From contig NZ_CP128361.1 in the NCBI RefSeq assembly GCF_030345075.1, positions 6,679,221-6,743,220 of the forward strand: a stretch of DNA of 64,000 nt, given 5' to 3'. The position numbers and the translations under genes are program-made. A model generated the notes under the pieces. It was not told the DNA's origin. It saw nothing but the letters and a program-made list of their open reading frames with translations, and searched no databases. The stretch comes from Solwaraspora sp. WMMA2065. GTDB lineage: Bacteria > Actinomycetota > Actinomycetes > Mycobacteriales > Micromonosporaceae. Below are positions 53,353 through 61,709 of this stretch, in pieces; the first letter of the stretch is position 1; every line of letters starts with the position of its first letter.

Positions 53353-54234
53353 TCAGCCCGCATCCGGCCCGTCCAGTCGACGGGCGAGGTCGTGCAGCAT
53401 CGCCACCGAGTCGGCCGGCGACAGGGATTCCGCCCGTAGCCGGTCGAACACATGCTGGTACGGCCGGACCTCGTCGGCCCGGTCGATGACCTCCTCGACC
53501 AGAGCGCTCTCCACGTACACCACATCGGCGTCGGCCTGGTCGGCGAAGTGCAGGATGACGAACGGACCGAGCACCGTGTTGCTCCCGGCGGTGAACGGCA
53601 GCACCCGGACCGTGATGTGGGGCGCCGCGGACATCTTCGCCACGTGCTGGAGCTGCTCGCGCAGCACCCGCGGGCCGCCGGTCATCCGGCGCAGCGCCGC
53701 CTCGTCGATGATCACCTCGATCTGCGGCGGGTCCGCGCCGAACAGCACCTCGTGCTGGCGGGCCAGTCGGATCTGCACCCGTCCTTCGATCTCGGCTGCC
53801 GGTACGTGGTGCGGGCCGTCGGCCGGGATCACCGCGCGGGCGTACTCCTCGGTCTGCAGCAGGCCGGGGAAGCTGATCGGCTGGAAGTAGCGCAGTGCCG
53901 ACGCCTCCGCCTCCAGACCGATGTAGGCCGCGTAGGCGGCCGGCACCCGGTCCTTGTATCCGCTCCACCAGGCGCGCCGTCGTGCCGCCCGGGCCAACTC
54001 GACGAGATCCTGCACCTGCTGCTGGTCGCGTACGCCGTACAGGTCCAGCAGGGCCTTGACGTCGTTGGTCGAGATGCTGACCGACCCCGACTCGATCCGG
54101 ATCAGCTTCGACAGCGACCAGTCCATTTGAGCGGCGACGTAGTCCTGGGTCAGCGCGGCGGCCTCGCGTGCCCGGCGTAGCGCCGCACGCAGCCGGCGAC
54201 GCCCGATGGTCGGGCCCTGGTGTCGGGCAGACAT
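53353..54234 (-). CDS. Scr1-type XRE-family regulator (HTH + DUF5753)
   Basis: A protein of 293 residues. The HTH (LTQDYVAAQMDWSLSKLIRIE) is followed by DUF5753 segments FQPISFPGLLQTEEYARAV, RMTGGPRVLREQLQH, ITVRVLPFTAGSNTVLGPF and YVESALVEEVID. It is divergent from a DUF397 gene with a 247-base gap, in contrast to the overlapping arrangement at 33.6 kb. It is probably the regulator of that gene. Confidence 0.9.
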   Translation of the reverse strand: MSARHQGPTIGRRRLRAALRRAREAAALTQDYVAAQMDWSLSKLIRIESGSVSISTNDVKALLDLYGVRDQQQVQDLVELARAARRRAWWSGYKDRVPAAYAAYIGLEAEASALRYFQPISFPGLLQTEEYARAVIPADGPHHVPAAEIEGRVQIRLARQHEVLFGADPPQIEVIIDEAALRRMTGGPRVLREQLQHVAKMSAAPHITVRVLPFTAGSNTVLGPFVILHFADQADADVVYVESALVEEVIDRADEVRPYQHVFDRLRAESLSPADSVAMLHDLARRLDGPDAG

Positions 54235-54481
54235 GGGAAACGCTCCGGGGGAGTGCCTAGCAGTGTGCTACCTGGCTGGTTGCCACCCTGTTGCACGCTA
54301 CACCGCCGCCGTCAGGTCTGCTAAGGACGGCCGGCCCCTCCGCATGGTCCGGACGGCGGTTCCGCCGGCTTTCCCGGTGTCGCCCAGTCGCGTCAGCAAG
54401 ATCGAGAACTGGTACAGTCCGCCCGATTGCCTGCGTGCTCTGATGGCAAATTTACTGATTTATCCTTATTAAGGAGTCTGG

Positions 54482-54697
54482 GTGACTGTGACCAGCACTG
54501 CCGGTCCGGCGTGGCGTAAGAGTCGCCGCTGCGAGGCGACGACCTGCGTTGAGGTAGCCGAGATCGGCCCGGCGGTCGGGGTGCGCAACTCCACCGACCC
54601 CGGAGTGCACCTGGAATTCTCGGCCGCTGCCTGGTCGGCATTCGTCGCCGGGCTGTCCGGTGCACCGACCAGCTCCGGCGGCCACACCACGGGTTGA
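54482..54697 (+). CDS. DUF397 protein
   Basis: A protein of 71 residues: AWRKSRRCEATTCVEVAEIG, VGVRNSTDPGVHLEFSAAAW and a short Gly/Ser-rich tail. GTG 54482 follows AAGGAG by five bases. A second DUF397 member in the window, paired with the divergent Scr1-type regulator at 53353. An AT-rich stretch (54440-54475) upstream is the likely promoter. Confidence 0.9.
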   Translation: MTVTSTAGPAWRKSRRCEATTCVEVAEIGPAVGVRNSTDPGVHLEFSAAAWSAFVAGLSGAPTSSGGHTTG

Positions 54698-54822
54698 TCC
54701 GACGCCGCACATGGCTCGGTACCACGGCCGCCGGCAACGTCGGCCGTACGCCCCGGCCGGGTCGGCCCGACCGGTGCCGGCCCGGCCCGGGGCGCTGTCA
54801 GCCGGCCACCGCCCGCCCGGTG

Positions 54823-55152
54823 TCAGCCGGAGAACACCTTGTCCGGCTCGGTACGCGGTTGCCCGCCCGCCCAACGGACGACCACCCGCTCGGCGTAGAA
54901 CGACACGAACGGCACCGTCCCGGCCAGCATGATCGCCAGGATCCGGCCGAGTGACCAGTTGGCCCGTCGGGCCAGGTCGAACGCGGCGACCAGATAGACC
55001 ATGTAGAGGAACCCGTGCGCCGGCCCGACCGTCTCGACCACGATGGCCTGGTCGAACAGGTACTTCAACGGCATGCCGACCACCATCAGCAGGATCAGCA
55101 CCACGCCGACCACGTACGCGATCAGTCGGTACCGGGTGAGTGCGCCTGACAC
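54823..55152 (-). CDS. DUF3817 membrane protein
   Basis: A protein of 109 residues with three membrane helices and the DUF3817 pattern (LTRYRLIAYVVGVVLILLM, VGPAHGFLYMVYLVAAFDLA, GTVPFVSFYAERVV). Function unknown. The next gene upstream, at 55178, is a membrane protein often adjacent to it in actinobacteria. Confidence 0.9.
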   Translation of the reverse strand: MSGALTRYRLIAYVVGVVLILLMVVGMPLKYLFDQAIVVETVGPAHGFLYMVYLVAAFDLARRANWSLGRILAIMLAGTVPFVSFYAERVVVRWAGGQPRTEPDKVFSG

Positions 55153-55177
55153 TGTCGTCCGTCCTTCTCTCTTCCGG

Positions 55178-55648
55178 TCAGCCCGGGTAGTCGCCAGCCC
55201 TGGCGTGCGGGTTCGCGTTCAGCCAGGCCAGGTAGTCGTTGTAGGCGGCCAGGTCCGGATCCTCCAGGCCGGGAGCAACGGTCGCGCCGGCGGTGGACCG
55301 GACCCGTACCGGTCGGCCGAACGCCTCGTCCCGGTGCCCGCTCCGCCGCGGTGCCCGGCTGTGCGGTGCCCGGCTGTGCGGTGCCCGGCTGTGCGGTGCC
55401 CGGCTGTGCGGCGACGGCGACCCGTCGTTCGAGCCGGGTGCGGCCCGGCGGGCCTGGCGCACCTCGCGGACCCAGATGAACACCACGAACGCCGCGAAAA
55501 CCGGCCATTCCACCGCGTACGCCCAGCTCAGCGTGTTACCGGCGGCGGCCCGGCTGATCTGCCACCAGCCGAGCGCGAGGAAGCCCGTCACCAGCGCCAC
55601 CGCCACCAGGTGCCGCAGGATCCACGCCGGGGTCCACAGCTGCCGCAT
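55178..55648 (-). CDS. Small membrane protein with PHSRA repeats
   Basis: About 156 residues. Two membrane helices ([20 protein letters not shown] and [17 protein letters not shown]) are followed by a cytoplasmic region containing four PHSRA repeats from a 15-base DNA repeat (55351-55410) and an acidic C-terminus ([20 protein letters not shown]). ATG 55648. This kind of protein often stands beside DUF3817 genes in actinobacteria; the repeat count is likely to vary between strains. Confidence 0.82.
   Translation of the reverse strand: MRQLWTPAWILRHLVAVALVTGFLALGWWQISRAAAGNTLSWAYAVEWPVFAAFVVFIWVREVRQARRAAPGSNDGSPSPHSRAPHSRAPHSRAPHSRAPRRSGHRDEAFGRPVRVRSTAGATVAPGLEDPDLAAYNDYLAWLNANPHARAGDYPG
55351..55410. 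repeat. Four perfect 15-bp tandem repeats
   Basis: The unit GTGCCCGGCTGTGCG occurs four times head to tail inside the gene at 55178 and encodes PHSRA on the minus strand. Multiples of three keep the frame when copy number changes. Confidence 0.95.
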
Positions 55649-55800
55649 GCAGGGAAGCGTACCGGCCGGCCGTCGGCTTCTCCGACGAGCCGTCGTAGTC
55701 AGGTGCGTGACCGCCGGCAAGCCGGGTGCCCGGTGTTTGCCGCCGGCCAGCAGGGGAACCCTACGACGGTAATGCCTCGTCGACTCCCCGGAGGCCGGAG

Positions 55801-56157
55801 ATGACGGATTCAGCGCGGTACGGCAGTTACTCCCCGGCAGCGGCCGGTCGGCCATTCGAACCCCGGCCGGACCATCCGCCCGGTGCCGACCGGCCCTGGT
55901 CGGCACCGGGCGGACCGGGTGCCCAGACCTGGGTCGACACGATCGACGAAACCGGGATCGACCCGGTGGAGCTGGCCGACGACGAACTGCTCCGTGAGAT
56001 CGGCAGCCTGCACCGGACCCGGCTGGACACGCTGCGGCACGGTACCGACGCGGCGCTGGCCAACCACCTGCACCGCACCGCCGACCTGGAGACCGAGTAC
56101 CTCACCCGGCACCCGGGCCGCGAGGTCGAGGCCGCACGGTTGCGGCACGGGAGGTGA
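55801..56157 (+). CDS. DUF6158-like small protein
   Basis: A protein of 118 residues. After a Pro/Gly-rich N-terminus there is a helical domain ([40 protein letters not shown]) of the type classed as DUF6158. No membrane segment. The ATG has GGAGGCCGGAG upstream. The next gene starts 3 bases after its stop, so they are co-transcribed. Confidence 0.8.
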   Translation: MTDSARYGSYSPAAAGRPFEPRPDHPPGADRPWSAPGGPGAQTWVDTIDETGIDPVELADDELLREIGSLHRTRLDTLRHGTDAALANHLHRTADLETEYLTRHPGREVEAARLRHGR

Positions 56158-56160
56158 GTC

Positions 56161-56490
56161 GTGCCCGCGTACGCCGAACGCGGTGTCTCCGCGCCCCCTG
56201 AGGTGGCGTTCGGCACCGCGACCGACCCCGACCGCCGGGCCGCCTGGCTTCCGGGGCCGCTGCGTCAGGCGTCGGCGGAACCCGCCCACGGCGACCACCT
56301 GCAGGCCCGGTGGTCTACGGCGGGCGGCCCGTGGGCTGCCGTGGTGCAGGTGTACCCGGTGCAGGCGGGTGGTGCCATGCTCCACCTGGAGCTGGATTGC
56401 GACCTGCCGCACGAGCAGCTGACCCGGCTCGCCGACGAGACGTTGACCAGCCTGGTCCGGGCGGTCACCGACAACCTGAACGCCGGTTGA
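56161..56490 (+). CDS. Hypothetical protein, SRPBCC-like
   Basis: A protein of 109 residues. The pattern VAFGTATDPDRRAAWLPGPL with later beta strands (WAAVVQVYPVQAGGAMLHLE) and a C-terminal helix (LADETLTSLVRAVTDNL) suggests a small SRPBCC/polyketide-cyclase-like fold. Co-transcribed with the upstream gene. Function unknown. Confidence 0.7.
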   Translation: MPAYAERGVSAPPEVAFGTATDPDRRAAWLPGPLRQASAEPAHGDHLQARWSTAGGPWAAVVQVYPVQAGGAMLHLELDCDLPHEQLTRLADETLTSLVRAVTDNLNAG

Positions 56491-56544
56491 CGACCGGTCG
56501 TCAACGACCGGTCGTCAACGCCGGATGGCCGCCGGGGTGGATTT

Positions 56545-56748
56545 TCAGTCGGCGGTGAACCCGGGCTTCTCCATCCCGGACCAGCCGCGAGGCGTCTCCG
56601 GCTCCCGGTCCCGGTCGGTGCCTTCGATGATGTCGTGGGAGACCGCCGTGTCGTCGTGCTCGCCGGCGAAGTCCGGGTCGTCCTCGGGCGGCTGGCCGTC
56701 CGGGGTCTGGCCGAGGGCGGCGGCTGGTCGGTTCTGGTGTTCGTCCAT
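56545..56748 (-). CDS. Small acidic protein, unknown
   Basis: A protein of 67 residues, Asp/Glu/Pro-rich (DDPDFAGEHDDTAVSHDIIE) and probably disordered. It starts 6 bases after the stop of the 56755 gene in the same operon. No known domain. Confidence 0.65.
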   Translation of the reverse strand: MDEHQNRPAAALGQTPDGQPPEDDPDFAGEHDDTAVSHDIIEGTDRDREPETPRGWSGMEKPGFTAD

Positions 56749-56754
56749 CAGTGA

Positions 56755-56967
56755 TCAGGCGCCTTCCGTGGAGGAATGCAGGACCTCTTCCGCCTCGTCC
56801 TGGGCGTATTCGCCTTCTGGCAGGGCGTTGATCCTGGTCAGCAGGTGAGCGGGTAGCTCAGCGGCGACCGCCCGACGGGCGATCTCGGCGCGGCTCACCC
56901 GTTCCTTGCCGAGGTAGATGTCGTCGAGCAGCGCGTACAGCTCGGCACGGGACGTCTCATCGGTCAC
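56755..56967 (-). CDS. Small helical protein, unknown
   Basis: A protein of 70 residues with helical segments (RAELYALLDDIYLGKERVSR, AEIARRAVAAELPAHLLTRI) resembling small DUF2795-like proteins. First gene of a two-gene minus-strand operon. Function unknown. Confidence 0.75.
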   Translation of the reverse strand: MTDETSRAELYALLDDIYLGKERVSRAEIARRAVAAELPAHLLTRINALPEGEYAQDEAEEVLHSSTEGA

Positions 56968-57108
56968 CCTCGCCTGCTACCCCGCACGCGGCACGGCAAA
57001 CAACGGTCCACGCACCGAGCCGGATCGCCGGTTTCATCCTGGCGACCGTCGGCGTTCCGCCCTCCCGGTCCGATCCGGGCACCTACGCTCGGGCCAGGAG
57101 GTGGACTC

Positions 57109-57399
57109 ATGATCGGCACCATCTTGTGGGCGCTCGTCGCCGGCGCGATCATCGGCGCTCTGGGACGTCTGCTGCTACCCGGGCGGCAGAACATCTCGGT
57201 CTGGCTGACCATCGGCGTCGGAATCGCCGCCGCCCTGCTCGGCGGTGTGATCGCCGCCTGGCTGGGTATCGGCGAGACCGCCGGGATCGACTGGCTGCGG
57301 CACGCGATCCAGGTCGCGCTGGCGGTGTTCTTCGTCTGGATCGCCGCCCGGGTGACCGGCCACCGGCCGACCGACGCCCCACGTCGAGCCACCCGCTGA
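57109..57399 (+). CDS. GlsB/YeaQ/YmgE-family stress membrane protein
   Basis: A protein of 96 residues with three membrane helices. The family pattern is visible (ILWALVAGAIIGALGRLLLP, GRQNISVWLTIGVGIAAALLGG). Transglycosylase-associated/stress-response proteins of this type sit in the cytoplasmic membrane. A GGAGGTGG ribosome site precedes the ATG. Confidence 0.92.
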   Translation: MIGTILWALVAGAIIGALGRLLLPGRQNISVWLTIGVGIAAALLGGVIAAWLGIGETAGIDWLRHAIQVALAVFFVWIAARVTGHRPTDAPRRATR

Positions 57400-57472
57400 C
57401 CTTCGCCCCCTGCCGATCCCGGAGCCGGCCGTCGCGCCGGCTCCGGGCATGGTCACCAGCGAGCGCTGTCGG

Positions 57473-58558
57473 CTACCGCTGCGCGGCGGCCAGCGCCGCC
57501 CGGCGGTCCCCGACCGCCGTCGCCAGCCGCCCCAGGACCTGGGCGGTCTGGTCCCAACCCAGGCAGGCGTCGGTGATCGACTGTCCGTGCACCAGTTCCC
57601 TGGTCGGGTCAAGATCCTGCCGGCCGGCCACCAGGAACGACTCCAGCATCACCCCGACGACGCCCCGTTGCCCGGCGCCGAGTTGCCCGGCGACGTCCTC
57701 GACGACCAACGGCTGCCGGCGGTGGTCCTTGCCGCTGTTGCCGTGGCTGGCGTCGATGATCAGCCGCTGCGGCAGTCCGGCGGCCCGCAGCAGGTCCAGC
57801 GCGGCAGTCACCGACGCGGCGTCGTAGTTGGGCTCACCGGCACCGCCGCGTAACACCAGGTGACAGTCGGCGTTGCCGCGGGTGTGCAGGATCGCCGGCG
57901 TCCCGGACATGTCGATGCCGGGGAAGACGTGCGGCACGGCGGCGGCCCGGATGGCGTCCACTGCGGTGGCGACGCTGCCGTCCGGGCGGTTCTTCATGCC
58001 GATCGGCATGGACAGCCCGGAGGAGAGCTGCCGGTGCACCTGGCTCTCCACGGTGCGGGCGCCGATCGCTCCCCAGGCCACTGCGTCGGCGATGTACTGC
58101 GGGGTGATCGGATCGAGGAACTCGCAGCCCACCGGCAGCCCGGCCCGCAGCACCTCGAGCAGCAGCGAACGGGCGATCCGCAGCCCGGAGTTGACGTCCC
58201 CGGATCCGTCCAGGCCCGGGTCGTTGATCAGACCCTTCCAGCCGACCGTGGAACGGGGCTTCTCGAAGTACACCCGCATCACGATCAACAGGTCGTCGGC
58301 GTGCCGTTGCGCGGCGTCGGCAAGTAGGTGCGCGTACTCCAGGGCGGCGGCCGGGTCGTGCACCGAACACGGGCCGACCACGACCAGCAGCCGGTCGTCG
58401 TGTCCGTCGAGCACGCCGGCGACGGCTCGTCGGCCGTCCAGCACCCGCGCGCTGAGCTGGTCGTCGAGGGGCAGCTCGTGGTGCAGCAGGGCCGGAGTGG
58501 TGAGCGGGACGACCCGGTCGATGCGCTGATCGGCGACGCGGCCGATGGAGGTGCTCAT
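57473..58558 (-). CDS. aroG: 3-deoxy-7-phosphoheptulonate synthase (DAHP synthase, AroG type)
   Basis: A protein of 361 residues, the first enzyme of the shikimate pathway, joining phosphoenolpyruvate and erythrose 4-phosphate. Class I (AroFGH-type) motifs are visible: LVVVGPCSVHDPAAALEYA, MRVYFEKPRSTVGWKGLIND, SGLSMPIGMKNRPDGS, LRGGAGEPNYD and IIDASHGNSGKDHRRQP. The leader upstream (58559-58750) encodes a Tyr-Arg-Trp-Phe peptide and a terminator-like hairpin, so it is probably controlled by attenuation in response to aromatic amino acids. Confidence 0.95.
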   Translation of the reverse strand: MSTSIGRVADQRIDRVVPLTTPALLHHELPLDDQLSARVLDGRRAVAGVLDGHDDRLLVVVGPCSVHDPAAALEYAHLLADAAQRHADDLLIVMRVYFEKPRSTVGWKGLINDPGLDGSGDVNSGLRIARSLLLEVLRAGLPVGCEFLDPITPQYIADAVAWGAIGARTVESQVHRQLSSGLSMPIGMKNRPDGSVATAVDAIRAAAVPHVFPGIDMSGTPAILHTRGNADCHLVLRGGAGEPNYDAASVTAALDLLRAAGLPQRLIIDASHGNSGKDHRRQPLVVEDVAGQLGAGQRGVVGVMLESFLVAGRQDLDPTRELVHGQSITDACLGWDQTAQVLGRLATAVGDRRAALAAAQR

Positions 58559-58635
58559 GTGGTGCCTTTCCTTCCGCCAGCCTCCCTGGGGAGCCGGCGC
58601 CCCCAGCCGAGCCGGCTGCTCGTTGGCATACGAAA

Positions 58636-58661
58636 GGGCAGGGGCTCGATGCCCGCTGCCC
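58636..58661 (-). terminator. Attenuator hairpin in DAHP synthase leader
   Basis: On the minus strand GGGCAGCGGGC-ATCGA-GCCCCTGCCC forms a stem with one bulge, followed by CTTTCGT. An alternative stem pairs 58709-58720 (within the leader peptide) with 58666-58677 (one mismatch) just before it, the arrangement of an antiterminator/terminator switch. Confidence 0.7.
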
Positions 58662-58690
58662 TTGGCCGGCTCTGGTGGGGTGACGTCAGG

Positions 58691-58750
58691 TCAAGGCTGA
58701 GCCACCGGCACCAGGGCCGGCTGCCTAAACCATCGATACGTGCGCGTCAC
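58691..58750 (-). CDS. Aromatic amino-acid leader peptide of DAHP synthase gene
   Basis: A GTG-started frame of 19 residues (MTRTYRWFRQPALVPVAQP) with Tyr5, Trp7 and Phe8 nearly adjacent, ending just before pairing elements and a terminator-like hairpin. Slow translation of any of the three aromatic codons could favour the antiterminator and so DAHP synthase expression. It is 132 bases before the DAHP synthase start. Translation is not proven. Confidence 0.75.
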   Translation of the reverse strand: MTRTYRWFRQPALVPVAQP

Positions 58751-58908
58751 GACCCACACTGTACCGGATCGGCCGCTGAGCGGCACCCCTGCCGGACGGC
58801 ACCACCGGACTTCGGCCGGTCCTCGCCACCCGTTAACCCCGGTCGACATCCGTGGCCACCAGCGCCATCTAGCTTCATCGATTGCCACAAGTATCGATGG
58901 AGGTCGAG

Positions 58909-60063
58909 ATGGATCGTCGTAGCGTACTGCGTGCCACGGTGGTCGGCGCTGGTGCCGCCGCCTTCTCCGGCAGTCTCTGGACCGGCGCCTTCGCCGCACC
59001 GGCGCAACCCGGCGCCAGCCCGTACGGGCCACTCGGCAGTCCCGACGCCAACGGCATCGCGCTACCCGCCGGCTTCACCAGCCGGGTCGTGGCCAGGTCG
59101 CGCCAGCGGGTCGGCGACACCTCGTACGTCTGGCACGACGCACCGGACGGTGGTGCCTGCTTCACCGCCGGGACCGGCTGGGTGTACGTCTCCAACTCGG
59201 AGATCTCCCGTACCGGCGGTGCCTCGGCGATCCGGTTCGACTCCACCGGCGACGTGGTCTCGGCGTACCGGATCCTGGCGAACACCAACCGCAACTGCGC
59301 CGGTGGCGCCATGCCCTGGGGCACCTGGCTCTCCTGCGAGGAGGTGGCCCGCGGGTACGTCTACGAGACGTACCCGCTCGGCGGCACCGGCGCGGTGCGG
59401 CGCCCGGCGATGGGCCGGTTCTGTCACGAGGCCGCCGCCGCCGATCCGGTCCGCGGCGTGATCTACCTGACCGAGGACGAGAGCAACGGCTGCTTCTACC
59501 GGTTCCGGCCGGACACCTGGGGCGACCTGTCCACCGGCACCCTCGAGGTGCTGGTGGCCGGCAGCGGTACCAGCGGGCCGGTCAGTTGGGCCCGGGTGCC
59601 GGACCCGGACGGCGGCCCGATCGCCACCCGCTTCCAGGTATCCGGCGCGAAACGGTTCAACGGCGGGGAAGGATGCCACTACGCCGACGGCGTCTGCTGG
59701 TTCACCACCAAGGGCGACAACCGGGTCTGGGCGTACGACGCGGTCGCCCAGCGGATCGACCTGGCCTACGACGACTCGCTGATCTCCGGCACCCCGCCGC
59801 TGACCGGCGTCGACAACATCGTCGGTACGCCGGGCGGTGACCTGTACGTCGCCGAGGACGGCGGCAACATGGAGATCTGCCTGATCACCCCGGACGAGCG
59901 GATCGCGCCGTTTCTGCGGATCAGCGGCCAGTCGTCGTCGGAAATCTGCGGTCCGGCGTTCTCCCCTGACGGCGGCCGGCTGTACTTCTCGTCGCAGCGC
60001 GGCACCTCGGGTGCGTCCTCCGGCGGCATCACCTACGAGGTACGCGGCCCGTTCCGCTCCTGA
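58909..60063 (+). CDS. Tat-exported PhoX-like (DUF839) phosphatase
   Basis: About 384 residues. A Tat-type signal (DRRSVLRATVVGAGAAAF) is followed by a beta-propeller of the PhoX/DUF839 type: SCEEVARGYVYETYPLG, AMGRFCHEAAAADP, YLTEDESNGCFYRF, EGCHYADGVCWFTTKGD and VYVAEDGG-like YVAEDGGNMEI. PhoX enzymes are Ca/Fe-dependent alkaline phosphatases acting outside the cell. ATG 58909 is chosen because GGAGGTCGAG lies just upstream. Confidence 0.9.
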   Translation: MDRRSVLRATVVGAGAAAFSGSLWTGAFAAPAQPGASPYGPLGSPDANGIALPAGFTSRVVARSRQRVGDTSYVWHDAPDGGACFTAGTGWVYVSNSEISRTGGASAIRFDSTGDVVSAYRILANTNRNCAGGAMPWGTWLSCEEVARGYVYETYPLGGTGAVRRPAMGRFCHEAAAADPVRGVIYLTEDESNGCFYRFRPDTWGDLSTGTLEVLVAGSGTSGPVSWARVPDPDGGPIATRFQVSGAKRFNGGEGCHYADGVCWFTTKGDNRVWAYDAVAQRIDLAYDDSLISGTPPLTGVDNIVGTPGGDLYVAEDGGNMEICLITPDERIAPFLRISGQSSSEICGPAFSPDGGRLYFSSQRGTSGASSGGITYEVRGPFRS

Positions 60064-60118
60064 CCTACGCGGCGGCGGAATGCATGACTCGGCCGTCGCC
60101 CGGGTAGTCACTCGGTCC

Positions 60119-60352
60119 ATGAACACTGACACCGACGACGACCCGTTCACCGGCTCACCACCACCGGGCGCCGCCACCACGGGTCAGGCGGAAGCCGAAG
60201 CGGAGCGGATCGAATCGCGCGCCGGCCACCTGCTGCCGGAGGAGGAGGCGGCCGGCAGCGACGACCCGGTGCGTCAGGCCGCCGCCATCCTGGACGACTC
60301 CGACCGGCGCGAGCAGCCGCGTCCGCAGCCGGGCAGCGAGCCGCCCGGCTGA
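60119..60352 (+). CDS. Small acidic protein, unknown
   Basis: A protein of 77 residues, rich in Glu, Asp, Pro and Gly (AEAERIESRAGHLLPEEEAA, VRQAAAILDDSDRREQP), probably disordered. ATG 60119 is preferred; no strong ribosome site. Function unknown. Confidence 0.6.
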   Translation: MNTDTDDDPFTGSPPPGAATTGQAEAEAERIESRAGHLLPEEEAAGSDDPVRQAAAILDDSDRREQPRPQPGSEPPG

Positions 60353-60416
60353 CCCCGACGGCACCCGGCCGGCCCGGTGCGTCCGGCCGGGCCCCCGATC
60401 GGATAACGTCGGGCGC

Positions 60417-61709
60417 ATGTCGCCCAACGGGTACCCCTGGCCGATCGAGACCACCCGGCTGGACAACGGCCTACGGGTCGTCGTCAGCCCTGACCCCAGC
60501 GCACCGGTGGTCGCGGTCAATCTCTGGTACGACGTGGGTTCGCGTCACGAGCCCGCCGGCCGGACCGGATTCGCCCACCTCTTCGAACACCTGATGTTCG
60601 AGGGATCGGTCAACGTCGCCAAGACCGAGCACATGAAGCTGGTGCAGGGCGCGGGTGGCTCGCTCAACGCCACCACCAACCCGGACCGGACCAACTACTT
60701 CGAGACCGTCCCCGCCGAGCACCTGGCCCTCGCACTCTGGCTGGAAGCCGACCGGATGGGCGGCCTGGTGCCGGCGCTGACCCAGGAGACGTTGGACAAC
60801 CAGCGCGAGGTGGTCAAGAACGAGCGGCGGCAGCGCTACGACAACGTGCCGTACGGCGACGCCTGGCTGCGGCTGCTGCCCCTGCTCTACCCGCCGGGGC
60901 ACCCGTACCACCACGCCACGATCGGCTCGATGGACGACCTGAACGCCGCCGACCTGGCCACCTTCCAGGCGTTCCACGAGATGTACTACGCGCCGAACAA
61001 CGCGGTGCTGACCGTGGTCGGCGACACCGACGCCGACGAGGTGTTCAGCCTGGCCGACAAGTACTTCGGCGGGATCGCCGCGCGGCCCGACATCCCACCG
61101 GCGCCGGACGGGCGTACGCCGGCACCGCTGGCCGGCCCGGTCACCGAGACGGTCACCACCGACGTGCCGGCAGCCCGGCACTACTTCACCTACCGCACCC
61201 ATCCGTTCGGGACCTCGGCCTACGACGCGGCGACCGTGCTCGGCACAGTGCTGGGCAGTGGCCGGGGCAGCCGGCTCTACCAACGGCTGGCCGACGGTGC
61301 CCGGATCGCGCAGCCCGACTACCTGGGCGCGTACGGCGTCGACCTGGCGCACGCGCCGGCGCCGCTGATCATCACCGCGACCGCCCAGCCGACGGTGACC
61401 GCCGAGCGGCTCGCCGACGGCCTGTCCGAGGTGCTCGACGAGGTGGCCCGCGACGGCGTCACCGAGGCTGAGGTCGACCGGGCCAAGGCGCTGCTCACCA
61501 CCGGTTGGTGGCGTCAGGTCGCCAGCTTCGAGGGCCGGGCCGACACCCTCGGCCGCTACGCCACCCAGTTCGGCGACCCGGCCCGCGCCGGGGAGCGGCT
61601 GCCGGGCTGGCTGGCGGTCACCGCCGAGGCGGTCAACGACGAGGCCGCACACCTGTTGCGGCCGGACAACCGGGTCCAGCTCAGCTACCTGCCGGAGGGC
61701 GACCAGTGA
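60417..61709 (+). CDS. M16-family zinc peptidase (pitrilysin/PqqL-like), catalytic subunit
   Basis: A protein of 430 residues with the inverted zinc motif HLFEH (His54, Glu57, His58) and the downstream Glu region NQREVVKNERR. It forms a pair with the following gene, which lacks the motif, as in other heterodimeric M16 peptidases. Predicted cytoplasmic. The two overlap by 4 bases (GTGA). Confidence 0.93.
   Translation: MSPNGYPWPIETTRLDNGLRVVVSPDPSAPVVAVNLWYDVGSRHEPAGRTGFAHLFEHLMFEGSVNVAKTEHMKLVQGAGGSLNATTNPDRTNYFETVPAEHLALALWLEADRMGGLVPALTQETLDNQREVVKNERRQRYDNVPYGDAWLRLLPLLYPPGHPYHHATIGSMDDLNAADLATFQAFHEMYYAPNNAVLTVVGDTDADEVFSLADKYFGGIAARPDIPPAPDGRTPAPLAGPVTETVTTDVPAARHYFTYRTHPFGTSAYDAATVLGTVLGSGRGSRLYQRLADGARIAQPDYLGAYGVDLAHAPAPLIITATAQPTVTAERLADGLSEVLDEVARDGVTEAEVDRAKALLTTGWWRQVASFEGRADTLGRYATQFGDPARAGERLPGWLAVTAEAVNDEAAHLLRPDNRVQLSYLPEGDQ

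Noticed and set aside
55351..55410. CRISPR-like array
   Set aside because: The 15-bp units are contiguous without spacers and encode a protein repeat.
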